DNA of 64,000 bases from Pseudonocardia kujensis (GTDB taxonomy: Bacteria; Actinomycetota; Actinomycetes; Mycobacteriales; Pseudonocardiaceae). Each line of letters opens with the position of its first letter. The first letter of the stretch is position 1. The translations under genes and the position numbers were made by a program. The stretch covers positions 1 to 64,000 of the forward strand of contig NZ_JAJSOK010000009.1 of the NCBI RefSeq assembly GCF_021283305.1, in the 5' to 3' direction. Under the pieces are notes generated by a model. That model made no database searches. It was not told the origin of the DNA and saw only the letters and a list, made by a program, of their open reading frames with translations. Shown one piece after another: positions 33,626 through 42,704 of the stretch.

Positions 33626-33844
33626 AGGGGCGTCAAGCTCCTGCCATCGGCGGCAGCGGGTACGGCATGGGGCTCACGACCATGACGACAAGCAGATCAC
33701 CGAGGGTCCTGATAGGGGGGCGAGCCGTCAGCACGACCGGGAAGGCCCCATGCAGCGGGGCGCGGCGCGACGGCCCGTCGCTGGTCGAGCACCTCCACCG
33801 CTGCAGGTGCGGCGCTCGTCGGGTGCTGTCCGTCCCCGCGGCCG

Positions 33845-35662
33845 CTACCGCGCAGGCACCGTGGTCGGCAGATGCTTTTCGTCTATTCCGAGCATGCGCA
33901 TTTTCCGGTACAGGGTCGAGCGCGCGATACCGAGTCGTTCGGCCGCAGCCAGTTTGTTGCCCCGCGTCTCGACGAGCGCCTCCAGCACGATGTCCCGTTC
34001 GGCACGCTGCAGCGACGACCCGCCCGAGCGCGGCGCCCCGGAGCGGTACTCGGGTGGCAGATGCTCCTGCGCGATGTCCGACCCCATCGACCGCGCCACC
34101 GCCGTCGCCAGGACCGAGTCGAGCTCACGGACGTTGCCCGGCCAGTCAAGGCCGGCCAGTGTGCGGACCGTGCCCGGTAGCAGCCGCGGAACGGGGCGTT
34201 GGGTGGTGTGTTCGGCCAGCAACATCGGCGCCAGGTCCACGATGTCGTCGGTGCGGTACCGCAGCGGGGGGACGGTGAGCGAGAACGGGAAGTGGTCGAG
34301 CAGGCGGTCCGCCGGCGTCTGTCCGCCCCGTGCGCGGGCGGTGGCCGTCACGCTGCCCGGCGGGGCGGCGTCGATGATCGCCTCCACCCGCTCGACGAGC
34401 CCGTCCTCGAGCCGGTCGACGTGACGGAGCACGACGGCACCCCCGTCGGCGAGCACGTTTCCGAGCCGTGCAAGCCAGCCATTCGGGTCGTCGCGCGCGA
34501 GGACCGCGTCGAGGACGGTGAGGGGATCCTGACCTGCGCGGCGCCGGTGGATGTGCCGTGCGACGTGGAGCTTCCCGGTTCCCACCTCTCCGCAGAGCAG
34601 GACGGGCCGCTCGGTCCGCAGTGCGGCCTCGACGTCGTCGTGCAGCCTCCGGGTCGCCACGCTGCGACCGGACAGGGAATCGATCGCCCGGGTAGCCCGC
34701 GGTCGGCCTGCACAGCGGCGGGCGGCAGGCGCGCGCCCGTCGCTGCGGGTATGGGGTCGCATCTCGACGAGGACACCTGCCGGGGCGCCCTTCTCCCCCA
34801 CCCGGGTCGCCTTGGCCTGGGCTACGACATCGCCCGCCAGCCGGACCTCTCCGGTGTACTCGTCGCAGGTGCCGAGCATCCGGCACGCCCACTCCCACAG
34901 CACGGCCTGATCAGAAAGGTCGAGGAGGGCCGAGGCCGCCGTGTTCGCCATGACGACGTCCTCGTTGAGCGAGATCACGGCCGACGTCGCGCGCCGATTG
35001 GCGCGCAGGAACTGCTCCAGCAGCATCTGCTCCCGCCGGGAGGCGTCGGCGTACATGCGCGACTCGATCTCCCGCACGGCCGCCAGGACCAGCGGCTTCA
35101 TCACCCCGTGGGTGTCCCCGACGCGGCACGTGACGTCGAGGACGCCTTCGACCTTTCCGGTGATCGGGTGCTTGACCGGCGAGCCGATACAGGTGAACTC
35201 CTGCAGGTTCTCCCGGAAGTGCTCGGCGCCGGAGACCATGAACGGGGTCGCCGCCTCGAGTGCCGTGCCGATGCCGTTGGTTCCCGTGAACTCCTCCGCG
35301 TAGAGGAATCCCGGCGAGACGAGCGCCTTGTCGAGGGCCTGGGCCAACGTCCGCTGACCGGCGCGACGGTCGATGATCTGCGCGTCCGAGTCGGCCAACA
35401 GGATCGACACCGGGCCGTCCTCGAGTTGCTCGGCCAGGCGGTCGATCACCGGTCCCGCGGCCCGCAGCAAACGGTTCGGCCTCTCGAACTCCGGCTGGTA
35501 GGGAACCTCCTCGCCGGTCGGCCGGACGCCGACGAGCTTGCACCGCTGCCAGGAGGACATGATCTCGGCCCGGAAGGCGGAGACGGTGTCGAGCGGGAAC
35601 TGATCGTCGAGCAGGCGCTCGCGTTCACCGCGCAAGGACTCGCTCTGCTCGTCTCGGTCCAT
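33845..35662 (-). CDS. AcoR-like GAF/AAA+/Fis activator lacking the sigma-54 loop
   Basis: A 605-residue regulator of the AcoR/MimR type. Residues about 70-200 are a GAF-like sensor (FTGTNGIGTALEAATPFMVS, GSPVKHPITGKVEGVLDVTC). Residues about 330-525 are a degenerate AAA+ domain with GEVGTGK (358-364). Residues about 550-595 are a Fis-type HTH (NKLAAAERLGIARSTLYRKM). The GAFTGA loop that contacts sigma-54 is absent, as in actinobacterial members. It probably activates the Baeyer-Villiger monooxygenase at 36099-37742; an 11-base element is shared by both promoters. ATG 35662 has GAAGGGGG upstream. Confidence 0.85.
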   Translation of the reverse strand: MDRDEQSESLRGERERLLDDQFPLDTVSAFRAEIMSSWQRCKLVGVRPTGEEVPYQPEFERPNRLLRAAGPVIDRLAEQLEDGPVSILLADSDAQIIDRRAGQRTLAQALDKALVSPGFLYAEEFTGTNGIGTALEAATPFMVSGAEHFRENLQEFTCIGSPVKHPITGKVEGVLDVTCRVGDTHGVMKPLVLAAVREIESRMYADASRREQMLLEQFLRANRRATSAVISLNEDVVMANTAASALLDLSDQAVLWEWACRMLGTCDEYTGEVRLAGDVVAQAKATRVGEKGAPAGVLVEMRPHTRSDGRAPAARRCAGRPRATRAIDSLSGRSVATRRLHDDVEAALRTERPVLLCGEVGTGKLHVARHIHRRRAGQDPLTVLDAVLARDDPNGWLARLGNVLADGGAVVLRHVDRLEDGLVERVEAIIDAAPPGSVTATARARGGQTPADRLLDHFPFSLTVPPLRYRTDDIVDLAPMLLAEHTTQRPVPRLLPGTVRTLAGLDWPGNVRELDSVLATAVARSMGSDIAQEHLPPEYRSGAPRSGGSSLQRAERDIVLEALVETRGNKLAAAERLGIARSTLYRKMRMLGIDEKHLPTTVPAR

Positions 35663-36000
35663 GGCTGCCCCCTTCACCGTTGACGAAGGCCAGGTCGATC
35701 GTAGGCCGACAAGCCCACCACAGCGCTGTGTCGACCTACTGTCCGAAAGTGCGACACGGTGGCCGTGACCAGCGCGATCAGCTCTGATCTGCGCCTCGGG
35801 CGGACCGAAGCCTCCGCACCGGAGCGACGACAACCGTCAGAGCACCGACGATCCCGGGCCAGCAGTGGCGCCGTACGCCACCGGCTTGGGGAGGCCGTAG
35901 GAGCCGAGGACGATGACCACAGCACCCGATCCGGGGCGACCCCGACGGGCGTCGGGCGACGACGTTCTCGCCCGTCATCTCGCCGCCTTCCTCCACCGAG
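35663..36000. other. intergenic stretch between the monooxygenase and the activator
   Basis: It contains the activator promoter region with the shared element at 35738-35748. No gene with a supported start was seen. The right end leads into a 14-bp repeat array and the monooxygenase terminator. Confidence 0.45.
35738..35748. promoter_or_regulatory. shared element ACTGTCCGAAA upstream of the activator
   Basis: The 11-mer ACTGTCCGAAA lies 76 bases upstream of the activator start. TGTCG and CGACA also flank it (35730-35734 and 35751-35755), forming an inverted repeat. The same 11-mer occurs at 37812-37822, 70 bases upstream of the monooxygenase start. It is a candidate binding site for the AcoR-like activator. 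Confidence 0.5.
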
Positions 36001-36056
36001 CCGAGACGACCGAGCCGAAACCACGAAGCCGAAACGACGAAGCTGAAACGACGAAG
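36001..36056. repeat. four tandem 14-bp units
   Basis: Units at 36001, 36015, 36029 and 36043, of the form CCGAAACGACGAAG with small changes (CCGAGACGACCGAG, CCGAAACCACGAAG, CTGAAACGACGAAG). They abut the terminator hairpin after the monooxygenase. On the minus strand they give T-containing sequence after that hairpin. Confidence 0.8.
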
Positions 36057-36084
36057 GGCCGGACGCCCGTGGGCGTCCGGCTCT
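36055..36084 (-). terminator. terminator hairpin after the Baeyer-Villiger monooxygenase
   Basis: GCCGGACGCCC (36058-36068) and GGGCGTCCGGC (36071-36081) form a perfect stem, extended by A55-T84, G56-C83 and a G-T pair. It lies 15 bases after the monooxygenase stop. Downstream on the minus strand are CTTCGTCGTTTC repeats rather than a pure T-run. Confidence 0.65.
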
Positions 36085-36098
36085 CGCATCCGGCTCGC

Positions 36099-37742
36099 TC
36101 AGCTCAGGTCGTACTCGCGGTACCCGGCCGTCCGCACCTCGTCCCACTTGCCGAAGTACGTCGGCACGCCGCCCGAGTAGTTCAGCATCTGGGCCGGCTT
36201 GCCCGGGACATTGGCGCCCCAGTACCAGGAGCGCGCCTTGGTGAACATCGAGCCCTCGAACAGCTCGTCGACGTGAGCCGTCCACTCCTTCTCGGCCGTG
36301 GTGCTGGACTCGAAGCGGCTGTGCCCGTTCCGGCGCACGTGCTCGAGGAACTCGACCACGATGTCGCCCTGATACTCCGCGGAGGTCGGACCGTTGCAGA
36401 ACCCGGATGGGCTCTGCGGGCCGTACAGGAACAGCATGTTGGGGAATCCCGAGGTCGACAGGCCCATGAAGGTGTCGACGCGGTCCGCCCATTTGTCCTG
36501 CAGGCGCTCACCGTCCACGCCCTGGATGTCGATCGCCAGGATGCCGCCGCGGTTGTTGTCGAACCCGGTGGCCAGCACGATGACGTCGGCCTCGATCAGG
36601 CCGTTCTTGGTGACGACCCCGTTCTCGACGATCTCCAGGACCGGCTCGTCGTTCTGGTCGATCAAGCGGACGTTGTCCTGGTTGAAGACGTCGAAGTAGT
36701 CCTGCTCGAGGGCGGGCCGCTTCACTCCGAACGGGTGCGGGGGCTCGGCGGGCGCGAGCAGCTCCGCAGTGGCGACGTCCTCGACGCGCTCGTGGACCTT
36801 CTCGCGCCAGAAGTCGTAGAAGGTGCGGTTGGCCGCCTCGTCGGCGAGCAGGTCCTGGTACATGCCCAGCCACAGCGGGAACCCGCCCTCTGCCCAGAAC
36901 CGCTCGTAGGTGGCACGGCGCTCCTCCTCCGTCGCGTCGGCGGCATTCTCGGGCATGAAGTCGAAGTCGAAGCCTGCGAACGCCTTGTACCGGGTGTCGA
37001 ACCGCTCGGGCAGGTCTCCGCGCACCGCGTCGTTGTCGGCACGGTCGAGCCGGCGCTGACGCATCGGCAGAGCCAGGTTGGGGGTCCGCTGGAAGACGGT
37101 GACCTCAGCAGCGTCGTGCGCGGCCTCCTGCACGACCTGGACCCCGCTGGCGCCGGTGCCGATGACGACGACCTTCTTGCCGGTCATGTCGAGACCACCC
37201 TGCGGCCACCGCGCCGTGTGGTGGCACTCGCCGGCGAAGGTCTCCATGCCGGGGATGTTCGGGTAGAGCGGCTTGGCGCCGAACCCGGTCGCGACCAGAA
37301 CGGTGCGCGCCTTCTGCTGCTTTCCGTCGGACGAGTAGACGGTCCATTCACGGGCGTCCTCGTCCCACTGCGCCTGTGCGGCGAAGGTGTTGAACTCGAC
37401 GTCCTTGGTCAGCTCGAGCTTGCTGTCGACGTACTCGAAGTAGTCGCGCACCCCTGCGAAGTCCGGGTAGCGCTCGCGGAAGTCGTAGTCCTTCCACAAA
37501 TCCTTGTGGGAGAACTGGTAGATGTGCCCGACGGTGTCCGTGCGCGCACCCGGGTAGCAGTTCCACCACCAGATGCCGCCGAGGCCGCCGGCGGAGTCCC
37601 AGACCTTGACGTCGAAGCCGAGGTCCCGGAGGCGGTCGAGCTGGTAGAGGCCGGAGAACCCGCCTCCGATGACCAGCACGTCCAGCACGTGGCCGTCCTC
37701 GTTCCGGTCGGGGGCGTCGGCAGGAGACTTCGCTGTCGTCAT
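36099..37742 (-). CDS. Baeyer-Villiger flavin monooxygenase (cyclohexanone monooxygenase type)
   Basis: A 547-residue FAD/NADPH monooxygenase that inserts oxygen next to a carbonyl, turning ketones into esters or lactones. It has the FAD Rossmann motif GGGFSG (26-31), the BVMO fingerprint FxGxxxHxxxWP (169-180, FAGECHHTARWP), the NADPH motif GTGASG (195-200) and the second ATG-type motif (LATGFDNN). Length is normal for the CHMO group. ATG 37742 has GAGGAG upstream. Its promoter carries the 11-base element also found at the AcoR-like activator gene. No dehydrogenase or lactone hydrolase gene accompanies it. Confidence 0.92.
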   Translation of the reverse strand: MTTAKSPADAPDRNEDGHVLDVLVIGGGFSGLYQLDRLRDLGFDVKVWDSAGGLGGIWWWNCYPGARTDTVGHIYQFSHKDLWKDYDFRERYPDFAGVRDYFEYVDSKLELTKDVEFNTFAAQAQWDEDAREWTVYSSDGKQQKARTVLVATGFGAKPLYPNIPGMETFAGECHHTARWPQGGLDMTGKKVVVIGTGASGVQVVQEAAHDAAEVTVFQRTPNLALPMRQRRLDRADNDAVRGDLPERFDTRYKAFAGFDFDFMPENAADATEEERRATYERFWAEGGFPLWLGMYQDLLADEAANRTFYDFWREKVHERVEDVATAELLAPAEPPHPFGVKRPALEQDYFDVFNQDNVRLIDQNDEPVLEIVENGVVTKNGLIEADVIVLATGFDNNRGGILAIDIQGVDGERLQDKWADRVDTFMGLSTSGFPNMLFLYGPQSPSGFCNGPTSAEYQGDIVVEFLEHVRRNGHSRFESSTTAEKEWTAHVDELFEGSMFTKARSWYWGANVPGKPAQMLNYSGGVPTYFGKWDEVRTAGYREYDLS

Positions 37743-38033
37743 CGCACACTCCTCGTTCTGGAAATGACCGTCGCAGCTGTGGAGGACCGTAGGGTTGCAA
37801 TCTGGGTCACAACTGTCCGAAATCGAGTCGCCGCACCATTGGGGGCGGTGCCGACCTCGTCGAGGATCTTGCCGCCGTCAGCGAGCCCACGGCGCGCTGA
37901 TGCGCAGTCGTTGGTCGAGGGCAACGGGTGCTCGCGGACCGTGGGCTCGAGCAGTCGGCAGATCACCGGCTCGCGGCCCTTCGACGACGCGCAGACCAGC
38001 AGTTCTTGCTCGGCGTCGTGCACCGCGCACGGC
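37743..38033. other. upstream region of the monooxygenase gene
   Basis: It holds the promoter side of the monooxygenase, including ACTGTCCGAAA at 37812-37822. A sigma-54 -24/-12 element was looked for and not found. No supported gene is present. Confidence 0.45.
37812..37822. promoter_or_regulatory. shared element ACTGTCCGAAA upstream of the monooxygenase
   Basis: Identical to 35738-35748 in sequence and orientation, 70 bases upstream of the monooxygenase ATG. The similar distance (76 bases at the activator gene) supports a role as an upstream activator site. Confidence 0.5.
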
Positions 38034-38252
38034 TTACCCCTGAGGTCGGTGATGCCCTGGGCGACGTCGCGCGGGCTGGGGCGGCCCCGACGAGATCGTT
38101 TCGGCAGGTACGAGAATCCGCAGCCCCGACGAGCCCTCCACCGAGGCGCACCCCACGAGCACGCACGCGACGGCCAGCCACGGGTAAGTGACGAGGACCC
38201 GGCTTCGGTAGAGGTGACGCTCGTGACGAAATGCTTCCACGGCGATCTTCAC
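38034..38252 (-). pseudogene. possible lipoprotein gene fragment
   Basis: A 72-codon frame containing TYPWLAVACVLVGCASVEGS, which has a hydrophobic core and a lipobox (LVGC), followed by GLRILVPAETIS. It ends in low-complexity sequence after about 45 meaningful residues. No ribosome site fits an N-terminus of the right length. It may be the leftover start of a lipoprotein gene; a chance frame cannot be excluded. Confidence 0.25.
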
Positions 38253-38287
38253 GTGATCTTCGCCGGAGCATCGTCGCAGGTCAGTAG

Positions 38288-38361
38288 TGGAGCGGGCGAC
38301 GGGAATCGAACCCGCGTAGCCAGTTTGGAAGACTGGGGCTCTACCATTGAGCTACGCCCGC
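38288..38361 (-). tRNA. tRNA-Gly (TCC)
   Basis: Reads on the minus strand from 38361. The acceptor stem GCGGGCG pairs with CGCCCGC, the D arm has AGCTCAATGGTAGAGC, and the T arm has GGTTCGATTCC. The anticodon loop CTTCCAA gives anticodon TCC (glycine). Discriminator T at 38291; CCA is encoded at 38290-38288. Confidence 0.95.
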
Positions 38362-38604
38362 GTGCCCCCGGATTCCTCCGCGGGCCCGGTCAGGATAGCC
38401 GATCAGCGGCCCGCCCCCGGAGGGCTCCCCACCTCGTCGCGCCAGGCGTCCGCCACCTCCGGCGCGGGGCAGGCCGAGTGGGGCCAGGAGGGCGAGGCAG
38501 CAGCCGCAGCGGTCGAGCAGCGCGACGACCGGGGTCGGGCCCTGCACGCCGTGGATCCGGACCACCCACGCCTCGGCGACGTCGTGTCCTAGACTCCTTC
38601 CCGA

Positions 38605-38681
38605 CGGGGTGTGGCGCAGCTTGGTAGCGCACTCGCTTTGGGAGCGAGGGGCCGTGGGTTCAAATCCCGCCACCCCGACCA
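38605..38681 (+). tRNA. tRNA-Pro (TGG)
   Basis: The acceptor stem CGGGGTG pairs with CACCCCG, the D arm has GCGCAGCTTGGTAGCGC and the T arm GGGTTCAAATCCC. The anticodon stem CTCGC/GCGAG encloses TTTGGGA, giving anticodon TGG (proline). Discriminator A at 38678; CCA encoded at 38679-38681. A short frame between the two tRNAs on the minus strand has good codon bias but no start. Confidence 0.95.
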
Positions 38682-38720
38682 GGTCGGGCCGGGTGTGGCC
38701 GGGCGGTCGCACCCGGCCGG

Positions 38721-40913
38721 TCAGGTCCGGTCGAGGTTCATCACCTTGTCCCACGCCGCCGCGAAGTCGCGCACGAACTTCTCCCCCGCGTCGTCGGCGG
38801 CGTAGACCTCCGACAGCGCGCGCAGCTCGGAGTTCGCCCCGAACACGAGATCGACGCGGCCCGCGGTCCACCGGACCTCGCCGGTGGCGCGGTCGCGGCC
38901 CTCGTAGGTGCTCCCGTCGCGAGCCGGCGTCCACTCCGTCCCCATGTCGAGCAGGTTGACGAAGAAGTCCGTGGTCAACCTCCCCGGCCGCGAGGTCAGC
39001 ACGCCCAGCGGGGAGCGCCGGACGTTCGCGTTCAGCACCCGCAGGCCGCCGAGCAGCACCGTCATCTCCGGCGCGCTGAGGGTCAGCAGGTTCGCGCGGT
39101 CGACCAGCAGGTGTTCCGGGTGGGGCGGGTCACCCCGGGTGTAGTGGCGGAACCCGTCCGCGACCGGCTCGAGCGCCGCGAACCACTCGACGTCGGTCTG
39201 CTCCTGCGTCGCGTCGGTGCGGCCCGGGGTGAACGGGACCTCGACCGGGTGCCCGGCCAGGTCCGCCGCCCGCTCGACGGCCGCGCACCCCGCCAGCACG
39301 ATCAGGTCGGCCAGGGAGATCCGCACGTCGTCGCTGCGGGACCGGTGGAACGACTCGCGGATCTTGTCCAGGGTGCCCAGCACGACGTCGAGGCCGTCGG
39401 GATCGTTGGCCTCCCACCGCCGCTGCGGCTCGAGGCGGATCCGTGCCCCGTTCGCGCCCCCGCGCCGGTCGCTGCCGCGGAAGGTCGACGCTGACGCCCA
39501 CGCCGTGGCGACGAGCTGGGCCACCGACAGCCCCGAGTCGAGGACCTCCCGCGCGAGGTCGGCGATCTCCGCCGGGCCGACGAGCGCGTGATCCACCTCC
39601 GGCACCGGGTCCTGCCACGGCAACGCGTTCGCCGGGACCAGCGCACCCCGGTAGCGGCGGACCGGCCCCATGTCGAGGTGCGTGAGCTTGAACCACGCCC
39701 GGGCGAACGCGTCCGTCAGCAGGTCCGGCTGGTCCAGGAAGCACCGCGAGATCGGCCCGTACCCCGGGTCGAACCGCAGCGCCAGGTCCGTGGTCAGAAA
39801 GGTCGGGGTGTGGGTCTTCGACGGGTCGTGGGCGTCGGGCACGGTGCCCGCCCCGGCCCCGCCCGACGGGATCCACTGCCAGGCGCCGGCCGGGCTGAGG
39901 ACCGCGTCCCACTCGAAGTCGTAGAGGTTCCGCAGGAAGCTGTGGTCCCAGCGCGTCGGGGTCGGCGTCCACGTGCCCTCGAGACCGCTGGTGATCGCGT
40001 CCGCGCCGATGCCCGTGCCGAACGAGTTCCGCCAGCCCAGACCCTGCGCCTCCAGGGGGGCGGCCTCGGGTTCCGGCCCGAGATGGTCCTGCAGCGAGGC
40101 GCCGTGGGTCTTGCCGAACGTGTGGCCGCCGACGATCAGCGCGACGGTCTCCTCGTCGTCGAACCCCATGCGCCGGAAGGTCTCCCGCATGTCGCGCGCC
40201 GCGAGGAGGGGGTCCGGGACACGGTGCGGGCCCTCCGGGTCGACGTAGATCAGGCCCATCTCGGAGGCGGCCAGCGGGCTCTGCAGCTCACGGACGTGGG
40301 TGTGGCGCGCGTCGGTGAGCCAGGCACGCTCGGGGCCCCAGTAGACGTCGCCGTCGGACTCCCAGACGTCGACCCGGCCACCGCCGAAGCCGAGGGTCGG
40401 GAAGCCCATCGACTCCAGGGCCACGTTGCCGGCGAAGATCGTGAGGTCGGCCCAGGAGAGCTTGCGGCCGTACCTCTTCTTCACCGGCCACAGCAGGCGA
40501 CGGGCCTTGTCCAGGCTCTTGTTGTCCGGCCAGCTGTTCAACGGGGCGAAGCGCAGCATGCCGGCCGCGGCGCCGCCCCGGCCGTCCCGGGCGCGGTACG
40601 TCCCGGCCGCGTGCCACGCCATGCGGACCACGAGCGGGCCGTAGTGCCCGTGGTCGGCGGGCCACCAGTCCTGCGAGGTGGTCAGCACCGTCTCGATGTC
40701 GCGCCGCACCGCGTCGAGGTCGAGGGTGTCGAACTCGGCGGCGTAGTCGAAGCCCTCGCCCATCGGGTCGGCCTCGACTGGGTTCTTCGCGAGGACCTTC
40801 AGGTTCAGCCGGTCCGGCCACCACATGCGGTTCGACTCGCCGCGGGTCGGATGTGGGGCGCTGCCGCTCTTCTGCTTCTTCCTCTTGACGCTGATGTCAT
40901 AGGTGACCGACAC
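38721..40913 (-). CDS. katG: catalase-peroxidase KatG
   Basis: A 730-residue bifunctional haem catalase-peroxidase, which removes hydrogen peroxide. The distal site Arg97, Trp100 and His101 lies in [13 protein letters not shown]; the Met-Tyr-Trp adduct would be Trp100, Tyr223 ([11 protein letters not shown]) and Met249; the proximal His264 is in [10 protein letters not shown]. The second, haem-free domain fills the C-terminal half. Length is normal. The start is GTG 40913 behind GAGGGAA. No furA is next to it, unlike mycobacteria; a 21-bp inverted repeat lies upstream at 41031-41051. Confidence 0.96.
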   Translation of the reverse strand: MSVTYDISVKRKKQKSGSAPHPTRGESNRMWWPDRLNLKVLAKNPVEADPMGEGFDYAAEFDTLDLDAVRRDIETVLTTSQDWWPADHGHYGPLVVRMAWHAAGTYRARDGRGGAAAGMLRFAPLNSWPDNKSLDKARRLLWPVKKRYGRKLSWADLTIFAGNVALESMGFPTLGFGGGRVDVWESDGDVYWGPERAWLTDARHTHVRELQSPLAASEMGLIYVDPEGPHRVPDPLLAARDMRETFRRMGFDDEETVALIVGGHTFGKTHGASLQDHLGPEPEAAPLEAQGLGWRNSFGTGIGADAITSGLEGTWTPTPTRWDHSFLRNLYDFEWDAVLSPAGAWQWIPSGGAGAGTVPDAHDPSKTHTPTFLTTDLALRFDPGYGPISRCFLDQPDLLTDAFARAWFKLTHLDMGPVRRYRGALVPANALPWQDPVPEVDHALVGPAEIADLAREVLDSGLSVAQLVATAWASASTFRGSDRRGGANGARIRLEPQRRWEANDPDGLDVVLGTLDKIRESFHRSRSDDVRISLADLIVLAGCAAVERAADLAGHPVEVPFTPGRTDATQEQTDVEWFAALEPVADGFRHYTRGDPPHPEHLLVDRANLLTLSAPEMTVLLGGLRVLNANVRRSPLGVLTSRPGRLTTDFFVNLLDMGTEWTPARDGSTYEGRDRATGEVRWTAGRVDLVFGANSELRALSEVYAADDAGEKFVRDFAAAWDKVMNLDRT

Positions 40914-41030
40914 GGGCGTTCCCTCGAGACGTGATCAGGACATGACCGCGGCGGCGCAACCGGGTCCCGGCCCGGGGCGCCGACCTCGGCACGTCCTCCG
41001 CATGACAGCCCAGCATGCGCCCGGTGTGTG

Positions 41031-41051
41031 CGGCGGACAAGTAGTCCGCCG
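41031..41051. promoter_or_regulatory. inverted repeat between katG and the divergent gene
   Basis: CGGCGGAC (41031-41038) and GTCCGCCG (41044-41051) around AAGTA. It is 118 bases upstream of katG and 98 bases upstream of the divergent gene. It could be an operator; no regulator gene is adjacent. Confidence 0.4.
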
Positions 41052-41148
41052 TTCGTCCGCCGGAGCCGCCCGTCCGTCCCCGATCCGGGCCCGCGCGAGC
41101 CCTCGTCCGCAGTTGCGGTACGGGCGGTACCGCGGTGAGCATCGGGGC

Positions 41149-42120
41149 GTGGTCGACGCGCGAGGGCTGGCACGCGAGCTGCTCGGTGATCCCGCGACGG
41201 GCTGGAGCATGGGGCCGCCGGGCGCGATCGCGGAGTTCGCGCGCGACCCGGACGAGACGAGCGACGGCGACGCCGACACGGTCGTCACGGGCCGCGGCGG
41301 GATCCGGCTCGACCCGCCGCCGTCGGCCGTCCTGGCCGCGTACGAGACGCCCGCCAGGCCGGGGCTGCGCTGGACCCAGGCCGTCGCGTTCTGTCTCCCG
41401 GAGGACGAGGCCCACTGCGCCGGGCGGACGACGGTCACGGAGCTCGGGCCCGACGCCGACGCCCTGCGCGCCGCCGACCGCGGGGCCGTGCTCGTCGACC
41501 TGGGCCTGGGCACCCCGACCGTCGACGCGTGCGTCCGGACCGCGGACCCGGAGCTGCTGGCCCTGGTCGGCACGCACGCCGGGCGGTCGCTGTTCGACAC
41601 CGCCCTCGCTCGGGAGCTGGTCGCCCGCAGCCCGCACCGGGTGTTCCTGACGGCCGTGGGCCGGGTCGAGGTGTACTCCCCGATCCCGGGGCCGGACGAG
41701 CGGTCGCCGCTCGGCCCGCACACCCACCTGCTCCCGCACCTGATCGGCCGCGGGCCCGGGCCGACCGTGCCGCTCCCGGCGGGGCACGAGGCCGTCGCGC
41801 ACGCCTATCCCGCGCATCCCGCGGCCGATCATCTCGGGCGGCCGCACCCCTTCGCCGCGGACCGCCTCGCCGCGTTCGACGCCCTGCTCGACGCCGTCGG
41901 CGACCCCCTGCTGCGAGCGCTCAAGGAGTCCGTGCGAGACGCGGTACGCGCCGGTCGGGCGCCCGCCGAGCTCCCGCACGATCCCCTCGGACGCGCGGTC
42001 GTGGCCGTCACGCTGCGTCAGCTCGCCCGGACCGACGGACCCACGCCCGCCGACTGGCGGCCGTACCGCGACCTGCCCGCGGAGCTGCTCGACCCCGCGG
42101 GCGACCCGAACGCCGGGTGA
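41149..42120 (+). CDS. conserved hypothetical protein, 323 aa
   Basis: A predicted soluble protein of about 323 residues from GTG 41149; a later ATG (41209-41211) is also possible. A conserved-looking core reads RVEVYSPIPGPDERSPLGPH and THLLPHLIGRG, followed by HPFAADRLAAFDALL. I do not recognise a named family with certainty. It contains several His residues in the core (GPHTHLLPHL) that could bind metal. It is divergent from katG across a 235-bp gap. The frame continues open upstream of 41149, but that part is low-complexity. Confidence 0.65.
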   Translation: MVDARGLARELLGDPATGWSMGPPGAIAEFARDPDETSDGDADTVVTGRGGIRLDPPPSAVLAAYETPARPGLRWTQAVAFCLPEDEAHCAGRTTVTELGPDADALRAADRGAVLVDLGLGTPTVDACVRTADPELLALVGTHAGRSLFDTALARELVARSPHRVFLTAVGRVEVYSPIPGPDERSPLGPHTHLLPHLIGRGPGPTVPLPAGHEAVAHAYPAHPAADHLGRPHPFAADRLAAFDALLDAVGDPLLRALKESVRDAVRAGRAPAELPHDPLGRAVVAVTLRQLARTDGPTPADWRPYRDLPAELLDPAGDPNAG

Positions 42121-42121
42121 G

Positions 42122-42277
42122 TCAGGCGGCCTCGCCGGCCCGGTCGTCCCAGAACCACTGCGCCGTCATCGGGCTCCGGCAGTCCGGACAGCCGATGTCG
42201 AAGCCGTCGGACTCGTCGGCGGGCAGTTCGGCGTAGGAGCCACAGTCGGCGCAGCTCCACCAGAGGGTGTCGCTCAT
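42122..42277 (-). CDS. small zinc-ribbon protein
   Basis: A 51-residue protein with two CxxC knuckles (CADC and CPDC) about 20 residues apart: TLWWSCADCGSYAELPADES then FDIGCPDCRSPMTAQW. This is a four-Cys zinc ribbon with a Trp-rich surround. ATG 42277; the ribosome site is weak. Its stop abuts the end of the convergent 323-residue gene. Role unknown; such proteins often bind nucleic acids or partner proteins. Confidence 0.7.
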   Translation of the reverse strand: MSDTLWWSCADCGSYAELPADESDGFDIGCPDCRSPMTAQWFWDDRAGEAA

Positions 42278-42704
42278 GCTGCCGAGGGTAATGACATCGA
42301 TGTGGTTCGCAAGCGCGGGGCGGTGTGTCGGTGCCGCGGAAGGACACGGAGTTCCGCCACGGCCGCTCGCGCTCGGGAGCGGGACGGCGGGAACGGACGC
42401 CACGGGCGACCGCCCTCCCGCTCGGGCCCGCCGTGGGACGGCGTGGCGGTCCGGGGCTCCCGGGGCGCCCCGGACCATCCCGAACAGCGGTCGACAGCCG
42501 CGTGACGTCGCGTAACGCCGCGGATGAACCAGCCGAGTCATCTCCCGGGGCGCGCCGCCGGTTCGATCTTCGGATCGGGCGCGGGCGTGCCCCCCCCCCC
42601 CGCGGCCGGTAGACCCCCACCCACCCCGGCCGCGGGCCCCCGCGGGTGGGCCCCGCCGGGGTGGCCCGCCCGGGTCGGCCCGCCGGGTCCTCGGATCTCG
42701 TCCC
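42278..42704. other. 427-bp GC-extreme intergenic stretch with a C12 tract
   Basis: No gene is supported here. It contains twelve consecutive C (42590-42601) and then about 90 bases of G/C-rich inverted sequence (GGCCGCGGGCCCCCGCGGG, GGTGGCCCGCCCGGG). That part can fold strongly and lies after the HAD gene's stop on the minus strand, so it may terminate it. Confidence 0.5.

Noticed and set aside
33160-33636. MarR start at TTG 33636
   Set aside because: The operator would then be coding, and TTGACG there reads better as a -35 box; GTG 33600 fits the promoter spacing.
37743-37850. Possible sigma-54 promoter upstream of the monooxygenase, expected for an AcoR-like activator
   Set aside because: No GG/GC pair at the right spacing was found, the activator lacks GAFTGA, and actinobacteria generally lack sigma-54.
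38390-38600. Short minus-strand frame between the two tRNA genes with good codon bias (EAWVVRIHGVQGPTPVVALL)
   Set aside because: It has no start codon with a ribosome site and runs into the tRNA-Gly gene; could be a remnant, but nothing supports a protein.
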